Source: Acidobacteriota bacterium
Lineage (GTDB): Bacteria > Acidobacteriota > Terriglobia > Terriglobales > Acidobacteriaceae
DNA length: 8,032 bases
NCBI GenBank assembly: GCA_021798235.1
Contig: JAJZMO010000261.1
Span: 1-8,032 of the forward strand
Reading direction: 5' to 3'
Part shown: piece after piece, positions 1 through 5,941 of the stretch
How the letters are laid out: each line of letters begins with the position of its first letter
Position numbering within the stretch: position 1 is the first letter of the stretch
The notes under the pieces: generated by a model
The model's database searches: none
Seen by the model: only the letters and a program-made list of their open reading frames with translations
What the model was told of the DNA's origin: nothing
Position numbers and translations under genes: made by a program

Positions 1-108
1 CTGCTGACGTTACGCTATCAACTGGAGCGCAAGCGCCAGCGCGAGGCGCAGGAAGCGGCCTTGCACGCATTGGAGTCTGACTTGGCCTTGGGTTCGCAGG
101 AGCGATAG
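1..108 (+). CDS. ccmC: C-terminal end of a probable cytochrome c maturation protein CcmC (partial)
   Basis: Only the last 35 residues and the TAG stop are inside the window; the 5' part lies upstream. The visible tail is hydrophilic and strongly charged. It starts with a short apolar stretch (LLTLRYQLE) and continues as a helix rich in Arg, Gln, Glu and Ala. This fits the cytoplasmic tail that follows the last membrane helix of CcmC/CcsA-type haem-handling proteins, but the tail alone carries no diagnostic motif. The main support is the next gene, a CcmD-like single-helix protein that starts on the base right after this stop. In system I, CcmC with CcmD loads haem onto CcmE at the periplasmic face. 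Any other membrane protein with a charged tail would look the same here, so the name is an inference from context. Confidence 0.5.
   Translation: MLTLRYQLERKRQREAQEAALHALESDLALGSQER
98..102 (+). promoter_or_regulatory. Ribosome binding site of the ccmD-like gene
   Basis: AGGAG lies six bases before the ATG at 109, an ideal spacing. It sits inside the last codons of the upstream gene. It supports both the short reading frame being a real gene and the choice of start. Confidence 0.65.
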
Positions 109-210
109 ATGGAACACAGAAACCTGATTCTCGCCTACGTCATTACCTGGGTGTTGCAGCTTGGATATTTGAGCACGATTCTTTTGGGCTGGCGTAAAGA
201 CAAAAAATAA
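109..210 (+). CDS. ccmD: CcmD-like small membrane protein (33 aa)
   Basis: The frame encodes 33 residues with a short N-terminus (MEHRN), one hydrophobic helix at about residues 6-27 (with Tyr, Trp and Gln inside it), and a basic tail ending RKDKK. This layout matches CcmD, a tiny single-span protein that stabilises CcmC and helps release haem-loaded CcmE in cytochrome c maturation. The positive tail predicts a cytoplasmic C-terminus. The ATG directly follows the upstream TAG with no spacer, and a good AGGAG site lies six bases upstream, so translation is probably coupled. The protein is at the short end for CcmD, and sequence conservation in this family is low. Identification rests on size, topology and position. 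An unrelated single-span protein remains possible. Confidence 0.6.
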   Translation: MEHRNLILAYVITWVLQLGYLSTILLGWRKDKK

Positions 211-224
211 TTTTCAATCAAGAA

Positions 225-1418
225 GTGAACCGCGCCCCCATGCACGCCCAGCGCATCCAAATCTCTTCCGCAATGCTTTTGCGGGCACAGGCCACGCTGG
301 CTCTGTTGCTCGGCCTGGCGCTCACCGGCTGCCGTCCGCATGACTTCCCTGTCTATGCGGCCAAATACCGTGAGTACGCCTATGTGAGCAATGGCGGCAG
401 CAACACGGTTACCGTGCTCGATGTGGTGAATCTGCGCGTGGATCGAACCGTGCGCGTCGGCGCGAATCCGACGGGCGTGGCGGTGAATCCCAGACGGAAT
501 GAAGTGTACGTGGTCAACAGTGGCAGCGGCACGGTCAGCGTGATTGATGCGGAGAAAAATTCTGTCGCCGCAACGATTCCCGTACACGCCAAGCCGTATT
601 TCATTTCCGTTTCTACGGATGGCAAGCGTGGCTACGTGGCCAATGCCGGATCAAACAACGTCTCCGTGCTGGACTTGCAGGCACGCCGTGAGATTGCCAC
701 TATCGGGGTCGGGGAAGCTCCGGGACTGGCGAAAATCAGCCCCGATGGACACACGCTGGTCGTCTCCAACCGCTTGGGCAACAGCGTCAGCGTAGTGGAT
801 GCGGACACGTTGCGGGTACGCAGCGTCTTTGGCGGCTGCCCGGGTGCAACGGATATTGCGATTCTTCCGCAATCGCAAAAGGCCTTTATCGCCTGCTCTG
901 GCGGCCATCAGGTGATGGTGCTGCGGCTGGCCCAACACGGCGAAGCTGCCAATGCAGACAATAGCGACGCGCTGCTGGACTTTCTCGATGTTGGCAAAAC
1001 GCCCATCGCACTGACAATGAAACCGGACAGCGGCGAGATTTTTGTTTCGAATTTTGATTCGAATTCAATTTCAGAGATCGCCACCAGCACCAACGAAGTT
1101 GGCGGCGCGTATATGGTCGGCACGCATCCTGTAAATGGGATCGTGAGCGCAGACAACGCGACGTTGTACATCAGCAACTTTGACGCCAGTTCGATCGGCA
1201 TCTACAGCGTGGATGAGGCGCAGTTGATGGGCGATGCGCGCGCAGGCGATGGGCCGGATGCAATGGCGTTTTCCAAGGCTGGGCATCTACTATTTGTGGC
1301 CGATTCCCGCTCCGGTGACGTTGCGGTGATCCGCACGCTGATGCACTCACTATTCACCATGCTGCCTGTGGGCAACCAGCCGAATGCGATCGTTGTAAAG
1401 TCGTTCACCGCGCACTAA
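225..1418 (+). CDS. YVTN-type beta-propeller lipoprotein
   Basis: The product is predicted to be a secreted, lipid-anchored beta-propeller, probably facing the periplasm. A hydrophobic stretch at about residues 18-35 ends in a lipobox (LALTGC), with Cys36 as the acylation site. Repeats of about 40 residues follow, each with a strand of the type YVSN/YVVN/YVAN and a partner such as NTVTVLD, GTVSVID or NNVSVLD. I count eight such strands (for example YAYVSN, EVYVVN, RGYVAN, EIFVSN, TLYISN), consistent with a seven-bladed propeller closed by its ends. There are no catalytic motifs; such propellers usually act as binding or scaffold domains, and the ligand is unknown. The start is uncertain. GTG 225 gives the longest frame. 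ATG 240 and ATG 273 also fit, and 273 gives a textbook signal peptide, but none has a clean ribosome site. The gene begins 14 bases after the ccmD-like stop, so it is probably co-transcribed with the ccm genes. Confidence 0.85.
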   Translation: MNRAPMHAQRIQISSAMLLRAQATLALLLGLALTGCRPHDFPVYAAKYREYAYVSNGGSNTVTVLDVVNLRVDRTVRVGANPTGVAVNPRRNEVYVVNSGSGTVSVIDAEKNSVAATIPVHAKPYFISVSTDGKRGYVANAGSNNVSVLDLQARREIATIGVGEAPGLAKISPDGHTLVVSNRLGNSVSVVDADTLRVRSVFGGCPGATDIAILPQSQKAFIACSGGHQVMVLRLAQHGEAANADNSDALLDFLDVGKTPIALTMKPDSGEIFVSNFDSNSISEIATSTNEVGGAYMVGTHPVNGIVSADNATLYISNFDASSIGIYSVDEAQLMGDARAGDGPDAMAFSKAGHLLFVADSRSGDVAVIRTLMHSLFTMLPVGNQPNAIVVKSFTAH

Positions 1419-1433
1419 AAAAGCCACGAGCCG

Positions 1434-1477
1434 TCATCTGATATTGCAGTTGCGACTCACTTGCAGATGATTCTTTT
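1434..1477 (+). terminator. Weak hairpin followed by a T-rich run in the convergent gap
   Basis: TCATCTG at 1434-1440 can pair with CAGATGA at 1464-1470, a seven-base stem with a 23-base loop, followed at once by TTCTTTT. This could end transcription of the lipoprotein unit. The stem is AT-rich and the loop long, so it is a poor intrinsic terminator. On the other strand the hairpin is not followed directly by T residues; the nearest T run is about 14 bases further on. The rest of the 103-base gap (1419-1521) shows nothing I can name. Confidence 0.2.
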
Positions 1478-1521
1478 GCTCGGCAGGCATTTTTTGTCGA
1501 TCGCCGCTTTGCTCGCTTATT

Positions 1522-1737
1522 TCATCTGGGGATGTTTGTCGATTGCCGGGCCATTTTCTCTTTTATTTTTGGCAAATACTCGTGATAGCGTTTTGATTTC
1601 TCTGGCATCAGGGAGTCTTCCATCGCTCTCCGATACCCACCGGTGTAGATGGAATACAGAACTGCCAGAGCGCACCCTACTCCGAACCCAAACCCTAGGA
1701 AGAATCCAAGAATGCCGAAGATCGTCACAGATGTCAT
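1522..1737 (-). CDS. Small single-span membrane protein at the end of the hyf-like operon (71 aa)
   Basis: I do not recognise this family. From ATG 1737 the product has 71 residues. A glycine- and phenylalanine-rich hydrophobic helix spans about residues 5-31 (ILGFFLGFGFGVG is its core). A polar, basic tail of about 40 residues follows, containing YRRAMEDS, KSKRY and KIKEK. Positive charges on the tail predict that it faces the cytoplasm, where it could touch the peripheral arm of the complex. The ATG overlaps the hyfI stop as ATGA, the coupling signal also seen between hyfB and hyfC, which makes this a likely real gene and operon member. A longer frame reaches back to 1812, but that part lies entirely within hyfI and looks non-native. 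Possible roles are an accessory or assembly subunit; no function is shown by sequence. Confidence 0.7.
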   Translation of the reverse strand: MTSVTIFGILGFFLGFGFGVGCALAVLYSIYTGGYRRAMEDSLMPEKSKRYHEYLPKIKEKMARQSTNIPR

Positions 1738-2258
1738 TTGCAGGCCTTGTTCTGCGGCGAGCGCACTGTTTTCAGAATGGTTGCGAGTATGGCTGCCGGG
1801 TTGGGTGGGCACCCGGATACAGTAGCGTTGACCGGAAGAACTTCCGCCACGCCGCCTCTGCTGGCGTAGCTTTTTCCAAATATGCCGCCGCAGGCTCCGC
1901 AGTCCCCGATCGCAATGACAAACTTAGGGTCAGGCATGGCATCGTAGGTGCGCCGGAGAGCCTCTTCCATGTTCACGGAAACCGGGCCGGTGACGAGCAA
2001 CAGATCCGCGTGACGCGGACTAGCCACGAATTTAATCCCTGCCCCTTCTAGGTTGTAATAGGGATTATTGAGTGCCTGAATTTCCAACTCGCAACCATTG
2101 CAGGAACCGGCATCGACATGGCGAATGCAAAGCGCGCGTCCGATAATTTCTTTCAGCTCATAGTGCATGGCGTCGACTTCAGGCGCAGCCGCATCCAAAG
2201 CTGGCAGTGGTTCTGTCAGTAAGCCGCTGTGAAACATGCGTGCAAGTGTATTCCACAT
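1734..2258 (-). CDS. hyfI: NuoB/HycG-like [4Fe-4S] small subunit of a hydrogenase-4-related complex (HyfI-like)
   Basis: This is the electron-transfer small subunit that carries the cluster nearest the active-site cavity of the large subunit (N2 in complex I). The 174-residue protein has RHVDAGSCNGCELE (Cys53, Cys56), GDCGACGG (Cys120) and SGCPPNP (Cys150), so all four predicted [4Fe-4S] ligands are present. The spaced CxxC pair is the group 4 hydrogenase type; complex I NuoB has adjacent cysteines. It lacks a membrane span and should sit in the cytoplasmic arm. At 174 residues it is clearly shorter than enterobacterial HyfI/HycG (about 250), lacking their C-terminal extension. ATG 2258 was chosen because GGGTGA lies seven bases upstream (overlapping the hyfG stop) and conserved sequence begins just after; the frame stays open further upstream, but that part overlaps hyfG. 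The gap to hyfG is seven bases, and the stop overlaps the next ATG. Confidence 0.93.
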   Translation of the reverse strand: MWNTLARMFHSGLLTEPLPALDAAAPEVDAMHYELKEIIGRALCIRHVDAGSCNGCELEIQALNNPYYNLEGAGIKFVASPRHADLLLVTGPVSVNMEEALRRTYDAMPDPKFVIAIGDCGACGGIFGKSYASRGGVAEVLPVNATVSGCPPNPAAILATILKTVRSPQNKACK

Positions 2259-2265
2259 GGTCAGG

Positions 2266-2271
2266 TCACCC
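2266..2271 (-). promoter_or_regulatory. Ribosome binding site of hyfI, overlapping the hyfG stop
   Basis: On the minus strand GGGTGA lies seven bases before ATG 2258, and its TGA is the hyfG stop. It supports the short start of hyfI and suggests coupled translation. Confidence 0.45.
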
Positions 2272-3813
2272 GTCCTGTCCGCTGTAGGACAGATTGAAAG
2301 ATTTGTTGATGAGTGGAAAATCGGGAACGATGTTGCCGAGAATCGCGTACTCAATGAGTGGCCAGTTCTGCCAGGATGGATCGTGAGCGTGGCAGCGGCG
2401 AATGGTGCCTTGCGACCCGGTTTCCAGCGCAATCATTGCCGGACCGCGCCATCCTTCCACGAGACCGATGCCCATCTGATTTTCTTTCGCAATCGGAATC
2501 GATGTCCAAATCTCTCCTGAAACCAGCGCGGCGAGAATCTTGCGACAGAGTCGCAAGGATTCGAGAATTTCATCGAAGCGTATTTGCACACGCGCGGCCA
2601 CGTCCCCGCCGCGCTGAACGGATATTTTGGGAACAAGCGAGGCGTAGGGACTCCAAGAAGGCTGTGCCCGCAGGTCGCAAGCGATGCCAGAGGCCCGTGC
2701 AACCAAGCCAATCGCACCCAGCTTTTCGGCTGTTGCCAGCTCCAACCGACCCGCTTCACGAAAGCGATCTTGCAATCCTGCGTGCTCATCATAGATGGAG
2801 CGCATTTGGGTCACCGATGGCTCCAATGCGTCGTACAAGTCAAGCAACCGACAACGCGCATCTATTGTCAGATCAACGGCAACACCGCCGGGCAGGACAT
2901 AATCCATCAGGTAGCGCGCGCCAAAGGCCACGATGTTCGCACGCAGAAAATCTTCTTTCATCTTCGAAAATTGCGTCAGACCAAAGGCAAAGCCAGCGTC
3001 GTTTCCCAAAGCGCCCAGATCGCCGAAATGATTGGCGATGCGCTCGTGCTCCAGCGCCAAGGCGCGCAGAAGGATGGCGCGCGTAGGACAGACAGTTTCC
3101 GTAATGGATTCCAGCGCGGCACAATATGCCCACGAAAATGCAACAGCCGAATCTCCAGAGAGTCGAGCCGCCAGTCGCTGGCCTTGTTGCTGCGCAGTGT
3201 TCTCAAAGAGCTTCGCAACTCCTTTGTGCGTGTAGCCGAGACGCTCTTCGAGCCGCAGAACTTTCTCGCCCACGACAGAGAAACGGAAGTGTCCTGGCTC
3301 GATCGTACCGGCATGGACAGGGCCGACGGCGATCTCATGGACGCCATCACCTTCCACTGAGACGAAAGGATATGGCGCGGAGACACCCGGATATTGCTCG
3401 CTGCCATTGGCATCCCGCCGCAGAGGAAAGAAGGTTTCCGACCAGCCACCGTGACGCAACCAGCCGCGCGTGTCCGGATCGTCAGTTGCGATTCCCAGCA
3501 GATCGTACATGGCGCGCTGCATCCGCAATGCCGCAGGAAAGAGAGGCGCAATACTTGGATACGCAGGCGCGACCGCATCATCGATTCGGTGTTCGACCAC
3601 CAATACATATGCGGGCAGCAGATACGCAGCATAGACGCGATAGAAGCCATCGCGATCCCGATCGTCCGCTCCCCAAAGTGTGAGGAGGCGGGCATTTGCT
3701 TTTTGCATTGCCTCCGCAGTCTGCATCCATTGCTCACGATTCACGCAGAGCCTGCGCGAAGGAAGGTTTCCAGGGAGGATGGTCCAGCGTGTTGGCATCG
3801 TATCCAAATTCAT
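2266..3813 (-). CDS. hyfG: NuoC-NuoD fusion large subunit lacking the [NiFe] cysteines (HyfG-like, Ehr type)
   Basis: The 515-residue protein joins a NuoC-like 30 kDa domain (about residues 40-135, with YDLLGIATDDPDTRG and ETFFPLRRD) to a NuoD/hydrogenase large-subunit domain (about 160 to the end). It has the group 4 hallmark GPVHAGTIEPGHFRF at 164-178 and LGYTHKGVAKLFE near 192. Where hydrogenases have RVCGICG it reads RLSGDSA (217-223), so both cysteines are Ser (219, 222). The C-terminal DPCxxC site reads NLSYSG (507-512), Ser and Gly in place of Cys. Ni-Fe therefore cannot be bound in the known way, and hydrogenase activity is not expected. This is the signature of energy-converting hydrogenase-related (Ehr) complexes. 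The protein is about 40-50 residues shorter than HyfG/HycE and stops just after the C-terminal site. ATG 3813 fits TTGGTGGATGAAATG with GGTGGA as ribosome site; an in-frame TTG at 3825 would overlap hyfF by 11 bases. It pairs with HyfI in the cytoplasmic arm. Confidence 0.93.
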   Translation of the reverse strand: MNLDTMPTRWTILPGNLPSRRLCVNREQWMQTAEAMQKANARLLTLWGADDRDRDGFYRVYAAYLLPAYVLVVEHRIDDAVAPAYPSIAPLFPAALRMQRAMYDLLGIATDDPDTRGWLRHGGWSETFFPLRRDANGSEQYPGVSAPYPFVSVEGDGVHEIAVGPVHAGTIEPGHFRFSVVGEKVLRLEERLGYTHKGVAKLFENTAQQQGQRLAARLSGDSAVAFSWAYCAALESITETVCPTRAILLRALALEHERIANHFGDLGALGNDAGFAFGLTQFSKMKEDFLRANIVAFGARYLMDYVLPGGVAVDLTIDARCRLLDLYDALEPSVTQMRSIYDEHAGLQDRFREAGRLELATAEKLGAIGLVARASGIACDLRAQPSWSPYASLVPKISVQRGGDVAARVQIRFDEILESLRLCRKILAALVSGEIWTSIPIAKENQMGIGLVEGWRGPAMIALETGSQGTIRRCHAHDPSWQNWPLIEYAILGNIVPDFPLINKSFNLSYSGQDG

Positions 3814-3814
3814 T

Positions 3815-5269
3815 TCATCCACCAATCAACCGTGCCGCAGCCCGATACCAATCAGCGAGCGCGTAGGGAATATAAACGCCGAGCATTAGAACCAAAGCCA
3901 AGTGAAGAAAGACAGGAACCAGCGCGGGGGAATGTGGCAATGCCGGTGCATCGCTTTCTCCAAAGACCATGGGTTGCACTTTGCGAAAGATGGCAGCGAA
4001 GGCAACGCCGAGTGCGATCAAAAGAAATGGCGTCGTCCAGGGATGTTCCCGCATGGCAGTGGTAAGAATCAGAAATTCACTGGCGAAAACCCCAAAAGGC
4101 GGCATCCCAAGAATAGCGATCGATCCCAACATCAGCCCCCATCCTATCGTTGGACTGATTCCCACCAAACCACGAATACCTTCCATTTGCTGCGTGCCTG
4201 CAGTCTGCGAAGCGTGGCCAGCCGTAAAGAAGATCGATGATTTGGTAAGCGAGTGGACGGTCATGTGCAGCAGTGCAGCAAAGTTTGCAATCGGCCCGCC
4301 AATTCCAAAAGCAAAGGTGATGATGCCCATGTGTTCAATGGACGAGTAGCCGAAGAGCCGCTTGATGTCCCGCTGTCTCCACAAAAAGAACGCGCCGAGC
4401 AGCGCCGAAAGCAACCCAAAAATCATCAGCATGTGGCCGGGCAGGTACGAGCCGATGGATCCCTCAACCAATACTTTCGAGCGAATGACTGCATAGAGTG
4501 CAACATTTAATAGCAGGCCAGAGAGTACAGCGGACACGGGGGTTGGGCCTTCGGCGTGCGCATCCGGCAGCCAGTTGTGCAGCGGTGCCAGGCCAACTTT
4601 GGTCCCATAGCCGACCAGCAGGAAAACGAACGCCAAACTGAGAACTCTCGGCTCCAACTGCCCTTTGACCGCATTCAGGTGCGTCCATAGCAGAGCGGTC
4701 ATGCCTTGGTGTCCCAAAACGCGCTCTGCAGCAAAATACAGAAGGATGGTGCCAAACAAAGCCTGCGCAATACCAACACCGCAGAGAATGAAATACTTCC
4801 ACGCCGCCTCCAGGCTGGCGCGTGTGCGATAGAGCGAAACCAGAAGCACTGTCGAGAGTGTGGCGGCTTCCATCGCCACCCACAGCAGTCCCATGTTGTT
4901 GGTCAGCAGCGCCAGAAACATGGCCGCCATAAAAAGTTGATACATGCTGTGATAGAGTCGCAGGCGCTTCGCACTCAAGCGACCTCGCTGTTCTTCAATG
5001 CGCATATATGGTCGGGAAAAAAGCGCTGTCGTAAATCCAACGAAGGCCGTCAGCGCAACCAGAAAGACGTTAAACGAATCGACAAAGAACTGCTCCTGCA
5101 AGGCCAGCAGCGGCCCGTGCCGGAGAACACGCAGAACGAGAAATGCGACGGCAATCAGCGTTGCAAAACTCATGCCGGCATTCAGTTCGGCGGCATAGGT
5201 ACGCGCTCCCAATAAGGCTAGAAGGAGTGCGCCCAGCAGCGGCAAGCCTAGAACGATCAAAAGATTCAA
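3815..5269 (-). CDS. hyfF: Antiporter-like proton-channel subunit (HyfF-like, NuoL/M/N-MrpD superfamily)
   Basis: This is an integral membrane subunit predicted to carry H+ (or Na+) across the membrane when the peripheral arm reacts. The 484 residues form roughly 13-14 hydrophobic spans. Superfamily residues are visible: Glu134 in LLWVAMEAATL (TM5 glutamate), Lys224 in GYGTKVGLAPLHNWLPDAH (TM7 lysine), Lys343 in HSLTKSSIFF (broken-helix lysine) and Glu398 in PFGVFASEF. RDIKRLFGYSSIEHMGI is the usual loop before a later helix. A functional channel is therefore likely. It is shorter than E. coli HyfF (about 526). The start codon is TTG, supported by a perfect AAGGAGG six bases upstream and a one-base gap after the hyfE stop. 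It ends one base before ATG 3813 of hyfG. Confidence 0.93.
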   Translation of the reverse strand: MNLLIVLGLPLLGALLLALLGARTYAAELNAGMSFATLIAVAFLVLRVLRHGPLLALQEQFFVDSFNVFLVALTAFVGFTTALFSRPYMRIEEQRGRLSAKRLRLYHSMYQLFMAAMFLALLTNNMGLLWVAMEAATLSTVLLVSLYRTRASLEAAWKYFILCGVGIAQALFGTILLYFAAERVLGHQGMTALLWTHLNAVKGQLEPRVLSLAFVFLLVGYGTKVGLAPLHNWLPDAHAEGPTPVSAVLSGLLLNVALYAVIRSKVLVEGSIGSYLPGHMLMIFGLLSALLGAFFLWRQRDIKRLFGYSSIEHMGIITFAFGIGGPIANFAALLHMTVHSLTKSSIFFTAGHASQTAGTQQMEGIRGLVGISPTIGWGLMLGSIAILGMPPFGVFASEFLILTTAMREHPWTTPFLLIALGVAFAAIFRKVQPMVFGESDAPALPHSPALVPVFLHLALVLMLGVYIPYALADWYRAAARLIGG

Positions 5270-5270
5270 T

Positions 5271-5936
5271 TCATTCCTCCTTCAAGGATTCCAGATGGCT
5301 TAGATCGAGGCTGTCGAACTGCTCGCGAATCTGGAAGAAAAATATCCCCAGGATAAAAAATCCAACCAAAAGGTCGAGTGCGATGCCCAGCTCAATGACC
5401 ATGGGCATGCCATACGTGGCACTGGTTGCGGCAAAGAACAGACCATTTTCCATGGCGAGGAATCCGATGACCTGCGTGACTGCTTTGCGGCGCGTAATCA
5501 TCATTAGGAACGCAAGAAAGATGACGGCAAGGGCGATGCCAATGGTATTGCGCGTGATTGTTGTCGCCATCCGGCTGATGGGCTGCGCCAATCCAAACGC
5601 AAAGATCACCAGAGCCAGTCCGACCAGCATCGTGGTCGGGATATTGACCAGAGGTTCGCTGTCCCATTGCGCACCTAATTTTTGGATTAAACGATGCAAA
5701 ATCCACGGCAGCGCAATCACCTTGAGCAGCAACGTCAACGCCGCCGAAGCATACATCTCCTTGAGTCCGGCACTATAGGCGACCAGAATTGTAGATAAAA
5801 AAAGCACGCCCCCCTGCCATGCGAACAGTGTGATCAATCGCTGCGTACGTCGCCGCGAAAGCATGGAAAAAGAAATCAAGAGCAGACTTGCGGCCAGCAA
5901 ATTGAGGGATTCGGAGATGAGGTGCGACGGATGCAT
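5271..5936 (-). CDS. hyfE: HyfE-like membrane subunit (NuoK-related)
   Basis: This hydrophobic protein of 221 residues has about six to seven membrane spans and a short acidic tail (ending LSHLESLKEE). It matches HyfE of hydrogenase-4 in length (about 216) and layout. The C-terminal half resembles NuoK/MrpC: TQVIGFLAMENGLFF contains the buried glutamate (Glu164) expected in a proton-conducting helix, and MVIELGIALDLLVGFF provides a second (Glu183). The role is as a small membrane-arm subunit between HyfC and the antiporter-like subunits. ATG 5936 was chosen; an in-frame TTG at 5945 overlaps the hyfC stop but has no properly spaced ribosome site, and the site before ATG 5936 (GAAG, close) is also modest. 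The stop is one base from the hyfF TTG, and the hyfF ribosome site lies in the last codons of this gene. Confidence 0.88.
   Translation of the reverse strand: MHPSHLISESLNLLAASLLLISFSMLSRRRTQRLITLFAWQGGVLFLSTILVAYSAGLKEMYASAALTLLLKVIALPWILHRLIQKLGAQWDSEPLVNIPTTMLVGLALVIFAFGLAQPISRMATTITRNTIGIALAVIFLAFLMMITRRKAVTQVIGFLAMENGLFFAATSATYGMPMVIELGIALDLLVGFFILGIFFFQIREQFDSLDLSHLESLKEE
5276..5282 (-). promoter_or_regulatory. Strong ribosome binding site for the hyfF TTG start
   Basis: On the minus strand AAGGAGG is followed by AATGAA and then TTG at 5269, a six-base spacer. It lies in the last codons of hyfE. An ATG at 5274 is out of frame with hyfF and only two bases from the site, so TTG is the credible start. 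Confidence 0.75.
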
Positions 5937-5941
5937 ATGCT

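Noticed and set aside
1045..1072. AT-rich repeated TTCGAATTTTGATTCGAATT element inside the lipoprotein gene
   Set aside because: It encodes the SNFDSNSIS part of a propeller repeat in frame; the repetition follows from the protein sequence and the local codons.
1738..1812. Longer N-terminus for the small membrane protein
   Set aside because: The extra 25 residues lie wholly inside hyfI in another frame, are polar and low in plausibility, and the ATGA overlap gives a better start at 1737.
1461..2051. 196-codon + strand frame opposite the small membrane protein and hyfI
   Set aside because: It is antisense to hyfI with its intact cluster motifs, has no family resemblance, and the hydrophobic start is a short stretch in the intergenic gap.
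2259..2432. 58-residue N-terminal extension of hyfI
   Set aside because: It overlaps the conserved C-terminus of hyfG. The ribosome site at 2266-2271 and the onset of conserved sequence point to ATG 2258.
2358..3683. Several long open frames on the + strand across hyfG
   Set aside because: They lie antisense to a gene with clear family motifs, show Arg/Gln-rich composition typical of shadow frames, and contain no recognisable domain.
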